From Aquatica leii (lineage: Eukaryota > Arthropoda > Insecta > Coleoptera > Lampyridae), in NCBI GenBank assembly GCA_035610365.1, contig CM069435.1, positions 69,003,389-69,067,388 of the forward strand: a stretch of DNA of 64,000 nucleotides, written 5' to 3'. Shown piece by piece: positions 11,851-22,998 of this stretch (position 1 is the first letter of the stretch; every line of letters starts with the position of its first letter). A program made the position numbers and the translations under genes. Below the pieces are notes generated by a model. The model saw only the letters and a list, made by a program, of their open reading frames with translations. It was not told where the DNA came from and ran no database searches.

Positions 11851-13899
11851 TTTTTCCTGTTTTATCATTTTTTTTAATCTAAATTATAATTAACAAATCA
11901 AACACTAAGTTGAATCTTGTTAGTGACTATCCCACTTCCCACTCTACAAAATTCCGAACTGCTACTACTGCGGTAAGTAATCGCGTTTCAGCCTAATGCA
12001 AGGTTACGTTTTACCATAACATTTGCTTGTATACAAATCTGTTTTTTGGAACAATCTATTGTAATTTACTCTTACAACAATTACCACGTAGTTGCATTAA
12101 ATAATATTGCACAACAAGGTATTGATATCGAAAAGTTAGTTTGTACAAAATTTTTCTGATTGAACAAAAAACTAGAAAAAACAGTGCAACCATGTGCTAC
12201 ATACAAAAAAATGTAAAAAACGGGTGGTTTAGTTGATAATGTTGTTAAGTTTGACGTTTACAGTAAATATTAGTGAAACAGATCAGGACGTGCGAGAAAC
12301 TGAACGAATTTTTACGTAACGATGGCTAATCAATTATCATAGTCATCTCGTATGTCATTTAATAAATAGGAAAAAATTACAATACGTTATATTTTGTACC
12401 AAAATGAGTATGTTTACCTTATTGTTTTCTATATTTTTTAATAATGATTTAAAACGGTAATAAATTATGTATAGTATATATTATAAAGTTGAAAAATTAT
12501 AAATAAATATTAAATTTACCCATTTAAAACGTAGTTTTATACAAGCGTATGCTTAAAATAATGTCATTTTACATAAATTGTCGTTTAAATTTTGTTCATG
12601 TTTAAAATAACATCTTAATTATTATCAAACATAATTGTATACTGCACACAAATTTATTTTATAAATTTTTAAAAACAATAAATTATCTATTATTACTGTC
12701 ATACGCTAGAAAATTTATTATATTAAATTTTAATTATTATTTATTTGTTTATTATTTTTTGAATGCACTTTATTTACTAAATACACTATTATTTATTACA
12801 TCAAATATCATTTGCTTAAAAGCTACTAGAATAAAAAGAACTGATAATACAAAATTTTCAGAATAAAATTTTCGTATTCCAAACACTTTCTTAAGATATC
12901 TATGTATGTTCTTGTGTGCGGTTCGTTATGGAGTTATACTAAATTTCCCAAGAGATTAAAATATTGTAAAAATGTAAGTAAATTGACTAAATTATAAATA
13001 ATTATAAAAACAGTTATTTAAGAAATATAAACGTTGTATTAAATTGCATGGTTTGTCTATTTTTTTAATTTTTAAATTGAAATAACTTCTTTAAGCATTT
13101 TTTTTATTAAAGTTTTGAGTCAAAATTTGTTTAAATGACTTTCTGGCTACAACAAACACAAAAAATTAAAACGTATTATATTTTACAACATACGTTACTA
13201 AAGATTTCTAAATTTTTGATTTATAAAAAAATTATTTCACCAAAATTTGTGGTCTGTGTTCTATACATTTGTAACAATAACAAAAATATTGTTTTTTAAA
13301 ATAGCATTATCACGTATTTGTATTTCTGTGATTCAAAAATTTTGTTTTTTTACGTTTTACTATCTTTTAACAAAAATTTGTTTTTTAATATTTCGTTTTT
13401 TTAGTTTTTATTCATAAATTTACTTAAACTACTTTTTGCCGTGTGTTTTTTGTAACGATGTGGTTAAAATTTTACTTCGATTGCTTGGTGTAACTGGTTT
13501 CAGCTAAGCCTTTTTAATTTAATTGTAATTCGAAATCGTAGTACCACAAAGACTATTTACAATATTCATTTGTTTTATTTTTACATTATTTACAATCACA
13601 ATGAAAAGTATTTTTTTAAAGATTAAATGAAACAAAGGTAGCTAACGCTACTCTTAACGCGTACCTTCTACGTGTAACAAAGGAGGGGCAGTGGTCTGCC
13701 CTAGCGGTTTACAAAAGAAAAAAACTAAACCTTAATATTCTGAATATTTAGTTGAATGTACAACAACCTTGTTAATAAAAAAAAATATATACATAAACCG
13801 GTCATCCTGAAATGATGTAGCATTTAACATATTACAATAAAATGTATATACACAAAAAGATTCTTAGTAAATAAGCAAAACACATCACGATACATAAAA
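11851..13899. other. AT-rich gene-free stretch
   Basis: No coding or RNA feature was recognised. A perfect GGGCAG/CTGCCC stem with a 4-nt loop near 13686-13701 is the only conspicuous local structure. Confidence 0.5.
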
Positions 13900-15530
13900 T
13901 AAAATAACATTACCACTAGGCATTATAACGGCACATGAACTTATATCACCATCAGCAGCTTGATCAATTTTTGTAACTTTGTGCCAATTAGTAGAAAGTT
14001 AGATACATTTTTATACCACTGCTGTAATTTTGAAACTACTTTTCTACTCCAACGTTTCCAGAAATGTTGCAAAAATTGTTGGCTTCGTTAGTAAATAGAT
14101 AAACTGTTTTTGTTAAGTAGTTAAATAATTAGGCTCTGGTATTGCACACACTTCTCAATAAAGAAATGACCCAAAATCAATGGATTATAATTTAATAGAT
14201 AGCTTAAAATTTAGAAGACATTCTATTTAGTTTAGAACTGTAGATTTGTGTTACCCAACATCTTTTTCAAAATTAATTTGGTAAATTTTACTCTACTTTC
14301 CTAAATACCACACTGATGGTGTGTTTGAGTAGTAATAAATTTTCATTTAATGCTTTGAATATGCAAATGATGTGAAATTTTGAATTGCGTACTTGCGTTC
14401 TGTAAAAATTTATAAAAATGTTGTAGTTTGTTCCTAGCACCGACAAAACTCATCGCATTGTCAATAGATATTGTAAAAAGTTACTCCTAACGTACAACAA
14501 ACCGCTTAGGCACCTTAATAAATAAATTTGTAAATAAATCTGTCACGACTTCAAGGTGCACAGCAAGCAAACAAATATGCAAGTATCTGTATTATAAAAC
14601 GCAGGTTGGTTTGGTTTTTTTTAAAGAATACATCATCCATTAAAAGATTGTTGTATATACATAGGTTTTGCACAAAAACATCAAATATAGTTTTGAACTA
14701 TTTTTTACCAATAGTCTTCCCTAAAATAGCCCAATAGTGTTTACGCATACACGAAAGAAGTTGCTAAACCCCACAGTGTAATAAATCTTTATGAAACTGT
14801 TATATTATTAGTTTGGTAAAAAAATGGTTTTTTGGCAGTAGCACTAGATTCTTTTTAATATTTTAATCGAGACCTTGCGATGCGACTATCAACTCCGAGA
14901 ATGCGATATCTGGGACTGGGATATCATTAAAAGTATTAAAGGCTTTGTGATTGAAGAATTATTGTTGTAAAGTTGCAGATTGTGATAAATGTAATCGGAA
15001 ACAGAATTCTAAGAAAAAACTAGCGTCTTTGTATTAGAACGTTTACCCAAAAAATCACTGAAAAACGTGATATTTGAGTCACTAATCTTCTCTGTCACGA
15101 TTGGACTATTAGACAAAAACTTGCAAATTAGAATGTTTGCTATATTAAAAATTTCAACTATTTTATTTTTTATTTAAAGGACATCTACAGTATCAAATGT
15201 AAAGAGTAATCGTTTATGTAAAAGAAAATTTTGATGACAATTGTTGGTTTTGAAAATTTGTGTTTATTTTGATCGGTTAGGTACTCTAAACATTTAATTC
15301 CTGGCAAATGCACTACCGTAAGCAGCTGTATTTAACTGATATTTAACAAGGATTTGTTTTGAATTGTCTCGTTACAATATACATTAAAACTTTTTTAAAA
15401 ACATACGATGCATCTTCTGACAAATGTGCAGTGAGTGCTATTTTACCTTGTCGGAAACGTAACAGTATAGAAAACAAATCGTCTTGTAAAACAGAACTAA
15501 CATTAACTACCATTAAAAACGGTACGTATT
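13900..15530 (-). pseudogene. BEL/Pao LTR retrotransposon pol remnant
   Basis: Minus-strand translation in several frames shows pol segments in the right order. A reverse transcriptase piece (VLQDDLFSILLRFRQ) lies near 15360-15530. The lead-in to integrase (LLPKNHFFTKLI, then DLLHCGV and MRKHYW) lies near 14720-14840. Integrase core pieces (LAVHLEVVTDL, then DNAMSFVGARNKLQ) lie near 14430-14620, and the C-terminal part (QQFLQHFWKRW) near 14060. The first HH pair of the integrase zinc site and the catalytic-region NAMSFVGARN segment are visible. Stops and frameshifts are dense, so this is an old inactive copy. No LTRs were located. Confidence 0.7.
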
Positions 15531-16839
15531 TTTATTTTTAATGAGTAAGTTTTAAATACTGCATAATGTGGGAGATAAAAATTGTAAATGTCATTGATTG
15601 AATTTTTTTATCATATGTTATAATTGTGTAAAACAAACAATTTTTTTAAAATTTTTTTCTCTAGGCTATATAATTTGTTTTGTATACGCTTTTAAAAATT
15701 ACCTAATACTACTAATTTTAAATTAAATGGAATTGAATAAACGAGTGCGTTACAGTTGTAAGAAAGTGTTTCTCGCAAAATTATTTTAGAAGATAATAAC
15801 GATAGGAGATTTCGTAGTTGGATTTGCCAAAATCTGGTAAGTGTTGAATATAGTGTTTAATGAAATTATTAAAGTCTAAAAACTTAGATAACGTATAATT
15901 TTTAATCTTTCAAATTATGGCGGCTGTACAATTATAATTGTAATAGCTAAATTATTCTCTTATATGTATCTACAAAAAAGTTTTTTTACTTATAATTTTA
16001 TTGTTAATTGTTAAAGTTTAAATATTTTATTCTTATTTTAATTTAAATATTTATAAAAAAGTGTATTTGCTATTTTGTATTTTCTATCACATTTAAAGAA
16101 ATATAACTGAAATAAAAGATTTAATTGTGCCATAAGATTAATTATCAATTTTTGTTTAACAATTATCAAAGTTTTGCAAATTTATTGTGTAAGTGTGAAT
16201 CTTAATTGCAGTATTCAAAATTGCTAACTATAAATGTAAATAAATCAAATAAAATTTATTTTTTGTTTAGTGATTAAATTTTAATACGACATAAATGATT
16301 TATTTTAGTAGTAGTATACATTATTGCGCAATAAAAAACTTTATAGCTTCTTGCTTAACTAATTTAATGATATATTTTTTTAATCTTAGTTGTTTTGCAC
16401 GGTTTGTGCTCATTTACCTATAATAATTTAAGTTTTACGACAATGTCTCTTGAGAGATGTCTAGTTGTACCTTAGAGAGAAATAACTAATAAGAATTTTC
16501 TACATAATTTACTTTGTATAAGTTTAGTTTGCAGATTAATAAAATTTAGATTTAAATCCTAATCAAAAATACAAATTAATAAGTATTATTAAATGTATTT
16601 TTTTGTATAAATGTGCAAGTATTATAATCAGATAATTTAATTCATAGAAGAGAGTATAAAATATTGCATTTTTTTACAATAGTTGTATAAAGTTTTAATA
16701 ATATACAGATCACAAATTGTATCGAGAGTGATTCAAGATAATGATCTACTACATTTAGAGTAAATTGGTTTAAAACTTATAATTACAGAATTGTTTACAT
16801 TTAAACAAATTTAAGATTATCTAAAAATATTTAAGTACG
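15531..16839. other. AT-rich gene-free stretch
   Basis: No protein similarity, RNA gene or clear repeat boundary was recognised. Confidence 0.5.
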
Positions 16840-17646
16840 TACACGGTGTTTCACAAAAATATAGCAACCCAAACTTACGTTTTTTTAAATAAAACACAAT
16901 GTAAATTTTTTTTAATATTAGAATCTCTGTCTTATTTTGAATCATTAACAATTCTAAAAATACCACTTTAATGCTAAAATAAAGTCAACTTTAAATCCAT
17001 AGTGCCAAAGCTCTCATAAAAATTTTTAAATTTGTTTTGTACTATCAATTGATAGTAATCGACTTTTAAAGTAAATATTATTTTTTTTAAACTGCATAGA
17101 ATCATTAATTTAAGCAAAATGTAATTTTTCTTAGCCTTTTTAAATATAACACTTCACAATTTCTTTCATATTTTAATTTTACGTAAAATGTAAATACTAA
17201 ATTACAATAAGTTTTATAATAGTCAGATGAACCATTTTTGTGGAATTGACACTTGTATCTAAAAATATTCTAAATTACAAAATATTACAATTAAACTTAA
17301 AATCAAGTAATTAAGTAGACTGGTTGATTATAATAAAAAGAAACAATAACATCTACTGTTTTAACATTTGTTTCAACATAAAAATATCAACTGTGAGTTA
17401 TTTTTCTGTTTTTGCGTAATAGTTTACAACTTACTTACTGAAATAAATTTTCTTCATCAATAAAATAACCGACGAGCTCCTTTTAATTTATAAAATTTTG
17501 TTTTTGGATGAATCAAGGCTTTTTAATAATGAGAATATAAATGAACATAATTATCATTAAATAAACGAAAGGATCCATTTTTTAACCTTTTAATGGCAGT
17601 ATTTATTATAGATAAATAAAACGAAACTTCGTCAAGCCATTAATTT

Positions 17647-18746
17647 AACCAAAAATTTTTTCAACAACTACAAGATTTACCTATGGGTTCTCCACTTTCA
17701 CCGATTTTAGCCGAAATTTTCTTATCACATTTAGAATCTTCTGTTATAACAAAAAATACTTTCTTTACTAACCACATACTACTGTGGAGAAGATATGTAG
17801 ATGACATTTTTTGCATCGTAAAAAGCTCCGACTCTTCAATTAATTTTTTTTTAGCTTTTCTTAACAATATCCACAGTAGAATAAAATTCACCGCTGAATT
17901 TCCCAAAGATGGCAAATTACCTTTTTTGGATTTACTTATTTCTGTCGATAAGAACAATAAAGTGCTCTATGATATTTATAGAAAAGCTACAACAACTAAA
18001 CACTTAACTCCGTATGATTCCAATCATTCGCTGTCTCACAAACTTGCATCTTTCCATTATTTGTTTAACAGACTTCTCAACATACCTTTATCTGCCAATA
18101 ATTATAATAAGGAATTTGTGACGATTCTTTCCATAGCTAAACACAATAAGTATCCTCTACAATTAATTATAAATTTATACCAAAAACTTGTGTTCAAACA
18201 CTCTATCAAAAATAGCACAGCTTTAAAACCTATTGATCACAGTTCTTTTTTGTTAGCTTCTTCTTCTAAAAAATATTTTTCGATTCCGTTTATACCTGAA
18301 TTTCAACACATTATCAATAAATTAAACATGAATAATGAATTTACTATTACCTTCTACAACACGGTTAACCTACAACGCATTTTCTCTCCCGTCATTGATA
18401 ATTTATCTAAAAATGATCTTAGTGGAATTTATAAACTTGTTTGTTCTTGTGAAAAATATTATTTAGGTAAAACCACTAGATCATTCGACATTAGATTTAA
18501 AGAACATCTCAGATATCTCAATAACCCTCTCAAATATAATTCAGATTTATTTTCAATCAAATCTACTTTTGCGAACATGTCATTAATTATAAACACACTT
18601 TTTCAAAATCGTCTATAATACATCCTATTAATAACAATAAATATTTACTTGACATTTTAGAAGCTATTTACATTTCGTCTTCAAATAGTGATTTGTTATT
18701 AAACGATCAAATTAATTTACATCAGTTAAAACTTAAATACAAGTAA
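17647..18746 (+). pseudogene. Penelope-like reverse transcriptase/GIY-YIG endonuclease, truncated and frameshifted
   Basis: The frame starts abruptly inside the reverse transcriptase, just before MGSPLSPILAEIF (17683). It continues with the catalytic YVDD box (17794-17805) and PFLDLLI. The C-terminal GIY-YIG domain shows GIYKLVCSCEKYYLGKT from about 18424 and FKEHLRYL. A frameshift near 18570 moves the rest into another frame, which shows the EH-containing end of the endonuclease and stops at 18746. The N-terminal half of the protein is missing. The uninterrupted frame is 17683-18618 (311 codons from the internal Met), so the copy is not very old, but it cannot make a functional protein. Families of this type normally run 650-850 residues. 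Confidence 0.85.
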
Positions 18747-19042
18747 TATTACCAAAACACGATACCTAACCCATCTAACGTTAAAAATTTCTAATATTAA
18801 CTTTACAGTTACCTTTAATAAATTTAATATTTTAATAAAATTGTTACAATTTGTTATCATACAAAAAAATTTTAGAATTTTAATAAAATTCAACTCAGAC
18901 ATTAATAGTTTGTTCGTCTTATTGTTATGTTGTAATTTTCCTCTTCAAGGCGTTAATTTGTTCATTATTTGTTTCGTTGTTGTTAATTAGGTAATTTTAT
19001 ATTATCCGTCTGTTCTTTTTATAAGGAGTATTTTTTTCTAGT

Positions 19043-19085
19043 CTGAAGATGACCTAATCAAAATTTATAGTGTCGAAACATGTCA
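19043..19085 (+). ncRNA. degenerate hammerhead-like motif in PLE-C
   Basis: CTGAAGATGAC is followed about 25 nt later by GTGTCGAAACATGTC. The order (CUGA-GA box, short GAC/GTC stem, GAAAC) matches a hammerhead core with an inserted base or two in the first box. It lies on the sense strand between the coding region and the right inverted repeat, as in the other Penelope-like copies. Activity is unlikely as written. Confidence 0.35.
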
Positions 19086-19289
19086 CTTTTTAAAAATATA
19101 AGATTAATGGCTTGACGAAGTTTCGTTTTATTTATCTATAATAATTATCATTATTATTCGCTGTGGAAAACAATACTCACAGTTTTTGCAAAATGATTTA
19201 ACAACATTTTTGAAAGATATTGAATTATGCAGAATTTAAATGATGTGTCTTTAACACAATCACGCCAGGCAATATCTTGAAAAAAATAA

Positions 19290-19440
19290 TACAAGGTGCA
19301 TAAAGCAGCGGTGTATAAAACTGGCCATCTCCATCACCTGATTTTACGCCCTTTATGATTTTTTTTAAATTGCTACCATGTAAAGCTTTCGTTTTTAGTA
19401 CGAATCGAAAACTATATAGCAAATTACGGTCAGCATTTTA
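19290..19440 (+). pseudogene. mariner transposase C-terminal remnant
   Basis: NWPSPSPDFTPFMIFF (about 19319-19366) matches the mariner motif WPxxSPDLxPxDFF, which surrounds the third catalytic aspartate. Stops lie just upstream and the frame ends shortly after. Its position close to the right terminal inverted repeat and its orientation are as expected. Confidence 0.65.
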
Positions 19441-20069
19441 AACATTTACTTTTTGCCCTTTTTCGTTATTTTTTTTAATTTAGGAAACCGTTTTATTGTT
19501 TAATTATTAATAATATATTTAGAACGGTTAATAAGAGAGCAATACAATTTTATACATATTTTATTGTAAATAGAACAGAGAATTCAAAACTTTAAAAATA
19601 TAAAAAATGTTATATTTACAAAAACATAAGTTTGGGTTGAAACACCCTGTACGTATTAAAATTTTTGAAATGTAAATCAATTGATAATGTACCACTTTAC
19701 TAAAACTCACCCTGTATATTGTAATTATACAGACCTATATTTTTTGCGTTATAAACTACAAATTTTTCTTTTAAACGTTTTTATTGTTTTTTTTTTTATT
19801 TATTATTGCTTACACCACTTTTTTAATAACGTAAAATGCTATTAACCTAGTTTTCAATAATCTTTTTATATCTAAAAACAAATGTAACATTTAAACCTTT
19901 ACAGTGCCCAAGAATAATAGATTAAAAACAAGTTTTAGTTACTTACTTTATACAACTACTTTTTTAATTATTTTTCATTGTTTTGCACATTTTTAGTCTT
20001 TTAAAGTAAGAAAGCACTAAAGTTTAATAAAATAGTTTTTTTGGTAAATTGTGTAATATATTTATTAAA

Positions 20070-20220
20070 AAACTCACAAGCTATTAAAACTAGACTAAAA
20101 GAACACAAAAGACATTTTCGTTTACTTCAACCTTCTAAATCTGCTATTGCCGAACATGCGCTAAACACTTTACATGACATAAACTTTGAAAAATTCTGGC
20201 ATTTGTTAATTAAAATTTAG
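20070..20220 (+). pseudogene. Penelope-like GIY-YIG domain fragment
   Basis: A short open frame reads IKTRLKEHKRHFRLL then SAIAEHALNTLHDINF, and ends with a stop at 20218-20220. The spacing of RLxEH and SAIAEHA matches the C-terminal half of the GIY-YIG endonuclease in Penelope-like elements. Everything upstream is lost. A further basic open stretch at 20265-20380 could belong to the same or a neighbouring relic, but was not identified. Confidence 0.6.
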
Positions 20221-20594
20221 ATTGTGTTTCTGAATTTAATAAAATGTTTTAAAAATAGAATCTCAAAATTGTACTCCATCCGACGACGTAAAAAACTAAC
20301 TAATAAAGCTTTAGATAATTTGATTCCATCAAAATTACGTGCAAAATATCAAAAAGAATATAAAAACTTTACAACTTGGTGAATGTGACATTGGCGTATT
20401 TTTAAAGTTAACGCATCGAATAATATCTTCAACTAAGTGATCCAATTACTCAATGTTAAAAACGTGTCTTAACATAAACAAAAATATTGACATTTTTAAG
20501 TTTCAAAAAGTAACTGGTTTTTATTTAAACATTTATAAAAATGATGTGCTTAAAAAATCTAAAATTCTAGAGTTTGAACATTGAAAAGTTTCTT

Positions 20595-20983
20595 AGATAA
20601 GAATGTCTTCCGAGTGTGGACCGTGTTATTGTTGTAACCGAAGTTGCCAACGTTTCGCCCACTTTTGTAAGATGTTTCACAGGGCGTGAGATAAATCGAA
20701 AAACTCAAACAAGCAACCAAAATCTAACTAAGAAGTTCTCAAAGGTTAGGTAATACAACTTGTGGACCAAGCCAGATTCTAAAATCTGAAAACGTAAAGA
20801 AAAACGATAAACTTGAAAAATCAAACGAAAATCTAACAAAGAACTACTACAGAGTTAGGTAATCAGGTTATAAACCAAGCCAGATTCAAAACTCTATAAA
20901 AGTTACAACAATGACACGGTCCAAACCCCGGAACACATTCTGATCTTAGTATAAAGTCCGGCCGTGAAAGCTTTTGCTATTAC
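20595..20983 (+). mobile_element. 389-bp internally deleted derivative of PLE-A
   Basis: Flanked by 12-bp repeats differing at one base (GAAAAGTTTCTT 20583-20594, GAGAAGTTTCTT 20984-20995). It begins AGATAAGAATGTCTTCCG and ends with CACGGTCC through GGCCGTGAAAG to GCTATTAC, the same ends as the intact element at 34195-36753. The 5' arm is long (about 300 bp). The 3' arm has lost the segment that would hold the hammerhead CTGATGA and GAAAC boxes. No coding capacity remains, so it would depend on an autonomous copy. Confidence 0.8.
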
Positions 20984-21559
20984 GAGAAGTTTCTTGTTAA
21001 AGCCAACAATAATCGTTATCTTCCAATAAAAGTAAGTAAATACATGTATTACAGTACACAAAGTCTATGCAGTACAATTGGTTAGTGACCTAAATTTAAT
21101 AAAAATTGGTTTAATTTCATTGATATGTACAACATGTTTCTACTTTTTAGAATGTTATAATTATAGATAGGATAGTCAGGTGCTAGCAGACGTAAAAAAC
21201 TGATGCTGTTAAGTATTAAGGAAATTCATTCGTTTTAAAAGCGGTTAAGTGAGAACGTGTTTAATATTATTGCGGAGGTTTGGATTCACCTTAAAGTGAA
21301 TAAGCTGCAATTATTAAAGTGATTAATTAAGGTGTACGTGTTGAGGATTGTGAAGTTGAAGCAGTTAGGGAGGTAAATAGAAGTACAAATAGTCAATAAA
21401 TACATTAAATTTATAGATAAGAAAGTATAAGCGAGCTCAAATAACGTGTGCGAATGCGAGCGGGTATTGTGGACTAAAGGTCAAGTGCGCGTTTTTGATA
21501 ACAGTGACGTTCATACTTTTAGTTATATACCTTTTTTAATATTTGCGGCGGGCGTATGA

Positions 21560-22996
21560 CGTATGAACAGATGAAAACATTGAGGTTTACAAAAAAATAG
21601 AGGAGGAACAATGGGTGCAAGAAGAAATAGAGGAAGAAGTGAAAGAACTAATCAATAAAGAGGATAAAACAGTAGAAAGGAAAAAATTTTAAAAAAAACC
21701 GTTAAGGAGTGTAGAAAAAGGAGGTGGTGGAATAAGGAATGTAGAAAAGCTAAGAAAGGGGTAACAACAGAAGAGGTGGTGAAATAAAAAATGTAGGAAA
21801 GCCAGAAAAAGAGTAAGAAAAAATAAAAGAAGTTGGAAAAAAATTGATATTCAGAAATACAAAAGATTAAGATCATAATACAAAAAATAGTGTTGTTTGA
21901 GAAAAGAGGAATACAGAAAAGAGTTAGAGGATTAAATACAAATGTTAGAAAATAAAGGAAACATTGCGTAAAAGTTTTGAAAAGGAAAGAAGAAAGGAAG
22001 GGTAAACGTGAAATAGAAAGAATAACAAGAAGAAAAAGCAGAACGGCTATACAGAAAAAATAGAAAAAACACTTAAAAAAATAAAAAAAGGAAAGACAAA
22101 AATATTATGCAGCAGTAATATTATGTTCAGTTTACAAGGGAAGAGACAGAAGAGAGGTAAAAAACTATAGAGGTTTAAGTGTGGCAAATGTGGGATATAA
22201 GATATATATGACAATTTTGTAAAAAAACTAGAAAAAAATAGAAAAAAAAAAGATGTTACCAGACTGGCAGACAGAAGAAATAGGAGGAATTGGAGAATGT
22301 ACAAGAAAAATACTGGAAATGGACGTTAGGATTAGAAAGGGAGACGCTAGGGTACATAGTAGAGATAGAAATGAAGTTAGAAAAGATAGGAGTACAGGCG
22401 GAAAAGAGAGAAATGTGTTACAAATAACAAATAAAAAAAGAAAAGAAATAATAAGAAGAAATAAAGATATACAGAGACAAGAAACAATAGCAAGAATAAC
22501 ACAGAGGAAATACAATGAGAGATATACAAATATAGTGATAGACAATATTCTAAGGTACATAAAAGGCAAAAAAACTTTGAAATTAAAAAGATTGGTAGCA
22601 AGTTTTAGATGCGGGAATAAAGAGCAAGAGAATAAGTATTGGAAGGAAGATAAAAATAGGAGAAGTAGACTATTCAAAGAGGGCGGGAAAATATAGAACA
22701 CATGTTAAAGGAATGCATATAACTAAGCAAAGAGAAGAGAAGAAGGTTAAAAATTTTGGGAGAAGGAGAAAAAGGAGTGGGATGGATAGAAAATGCATTA
22801 AAAAAGAGAAAAAGATTATAAGTAATGTAAACGTGGATATTAAGATGTATTTGTATATAGAGAATTGGTTAGCGGTGGAGGATTTAGGTTTATATTTGTT
22901 ATGAAGTAGGATAATTTTAGTTTTAGTTTAAAAATACGAAGTCTTTGTTAAAAAAATATTATTATGACAAATAAAGGCTATTAATTAATTAATTAA
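21560..22996 (+). pseudogene. decayed LINE copy with internal deletions and TTAA-type 3' tail
   Basis: Plus-strand fragments in several frames follow LINE order: WWNKECRKA in the endonuclease-RT linker (about 21728), NYRGLSVANVGYKIY of the reverse transcriptase (about 22165), DWQTEEIGG where the QxGFR motif is expected (22262), then a jump to the C-terminal domain with VASFRCGNKEQENKYWKE (about 22595). The central reverse transcriptase is deleted. The 3' end reads AATAAAGGC and then a TTAA microsatellite (22969-22998), typical of LINE tails. The sequence 21150-21560 may be its 5' untranslated part. The C-terminal domain closely resembles those of the fragments at 11136-11850 and 62815-63512. 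Confidence 0.75.
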
Positions 22997-22998
22997 AG

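Larger units (their letters stand above)
17560..19140 (+). mobile_element. Penelope-like element, 5'-truncated coding region (PLE-C)
   Basis: ATAATTATCATTA (13 bp) occurs at 17547-17559 and again at 19141-19153, consistent with a target duplication. Near the two ends are perfect 41-bp inverted copies (17604-17644 and 19103-19143; the right copy runs 3 bp into the duplication). The left one ends three bases before the pseudogene begins. A degenerate hammerhead-like core lies at 19043-19085. The insertion disrupts the mariner relic. Inverted terminal repeats around a truncated reverse transcriptase-GIY-YIG frame are characteristic of Penelope-like elements. Confidence 0.75.
16842..19649 (+). 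mobile_element. mariner/Tc1-like transposon relic, split by a Penelope-like element
   Basis: TA dinucleotides flank the element at 16840-16841 and 19650-19651. The termini are inverted: left CACGGTGTTTCAC then CAACCCAAACTTACG, right (reverse complement) CAGGGTGTTTCAACCC then AAACTTATG. The left end has about 12 extra bases. The right part holds a transposase motif typical of mariners (see 19290-19440). The original element would be about 1.2 kb, a normal mariner length, once the insert at 17560-19140 and one duplicate are discounted. Decay is strong in the left half, where no transposase was recognisable. Confidence 0.7.

Noticed and set aside
13680-13715. GGGCAG-TGGT-CTGCCC hairpin as a transposon end or terminator
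   Set aside because: Isolated short stem with no matching partner or repeat context in the window.
15359-15541. 60-codon plus-strand ORF
   Set aside because: Antisense to a BEL/Pao reverse transcriptase segment with a recognisable motif.
22228-22701. 157-codon minus-strand ORF
   Set aside because: It is the antisense shadow of the purine-rich LINE C-terminal domain, which explains its Leu/Phe/Ser-rich composition.
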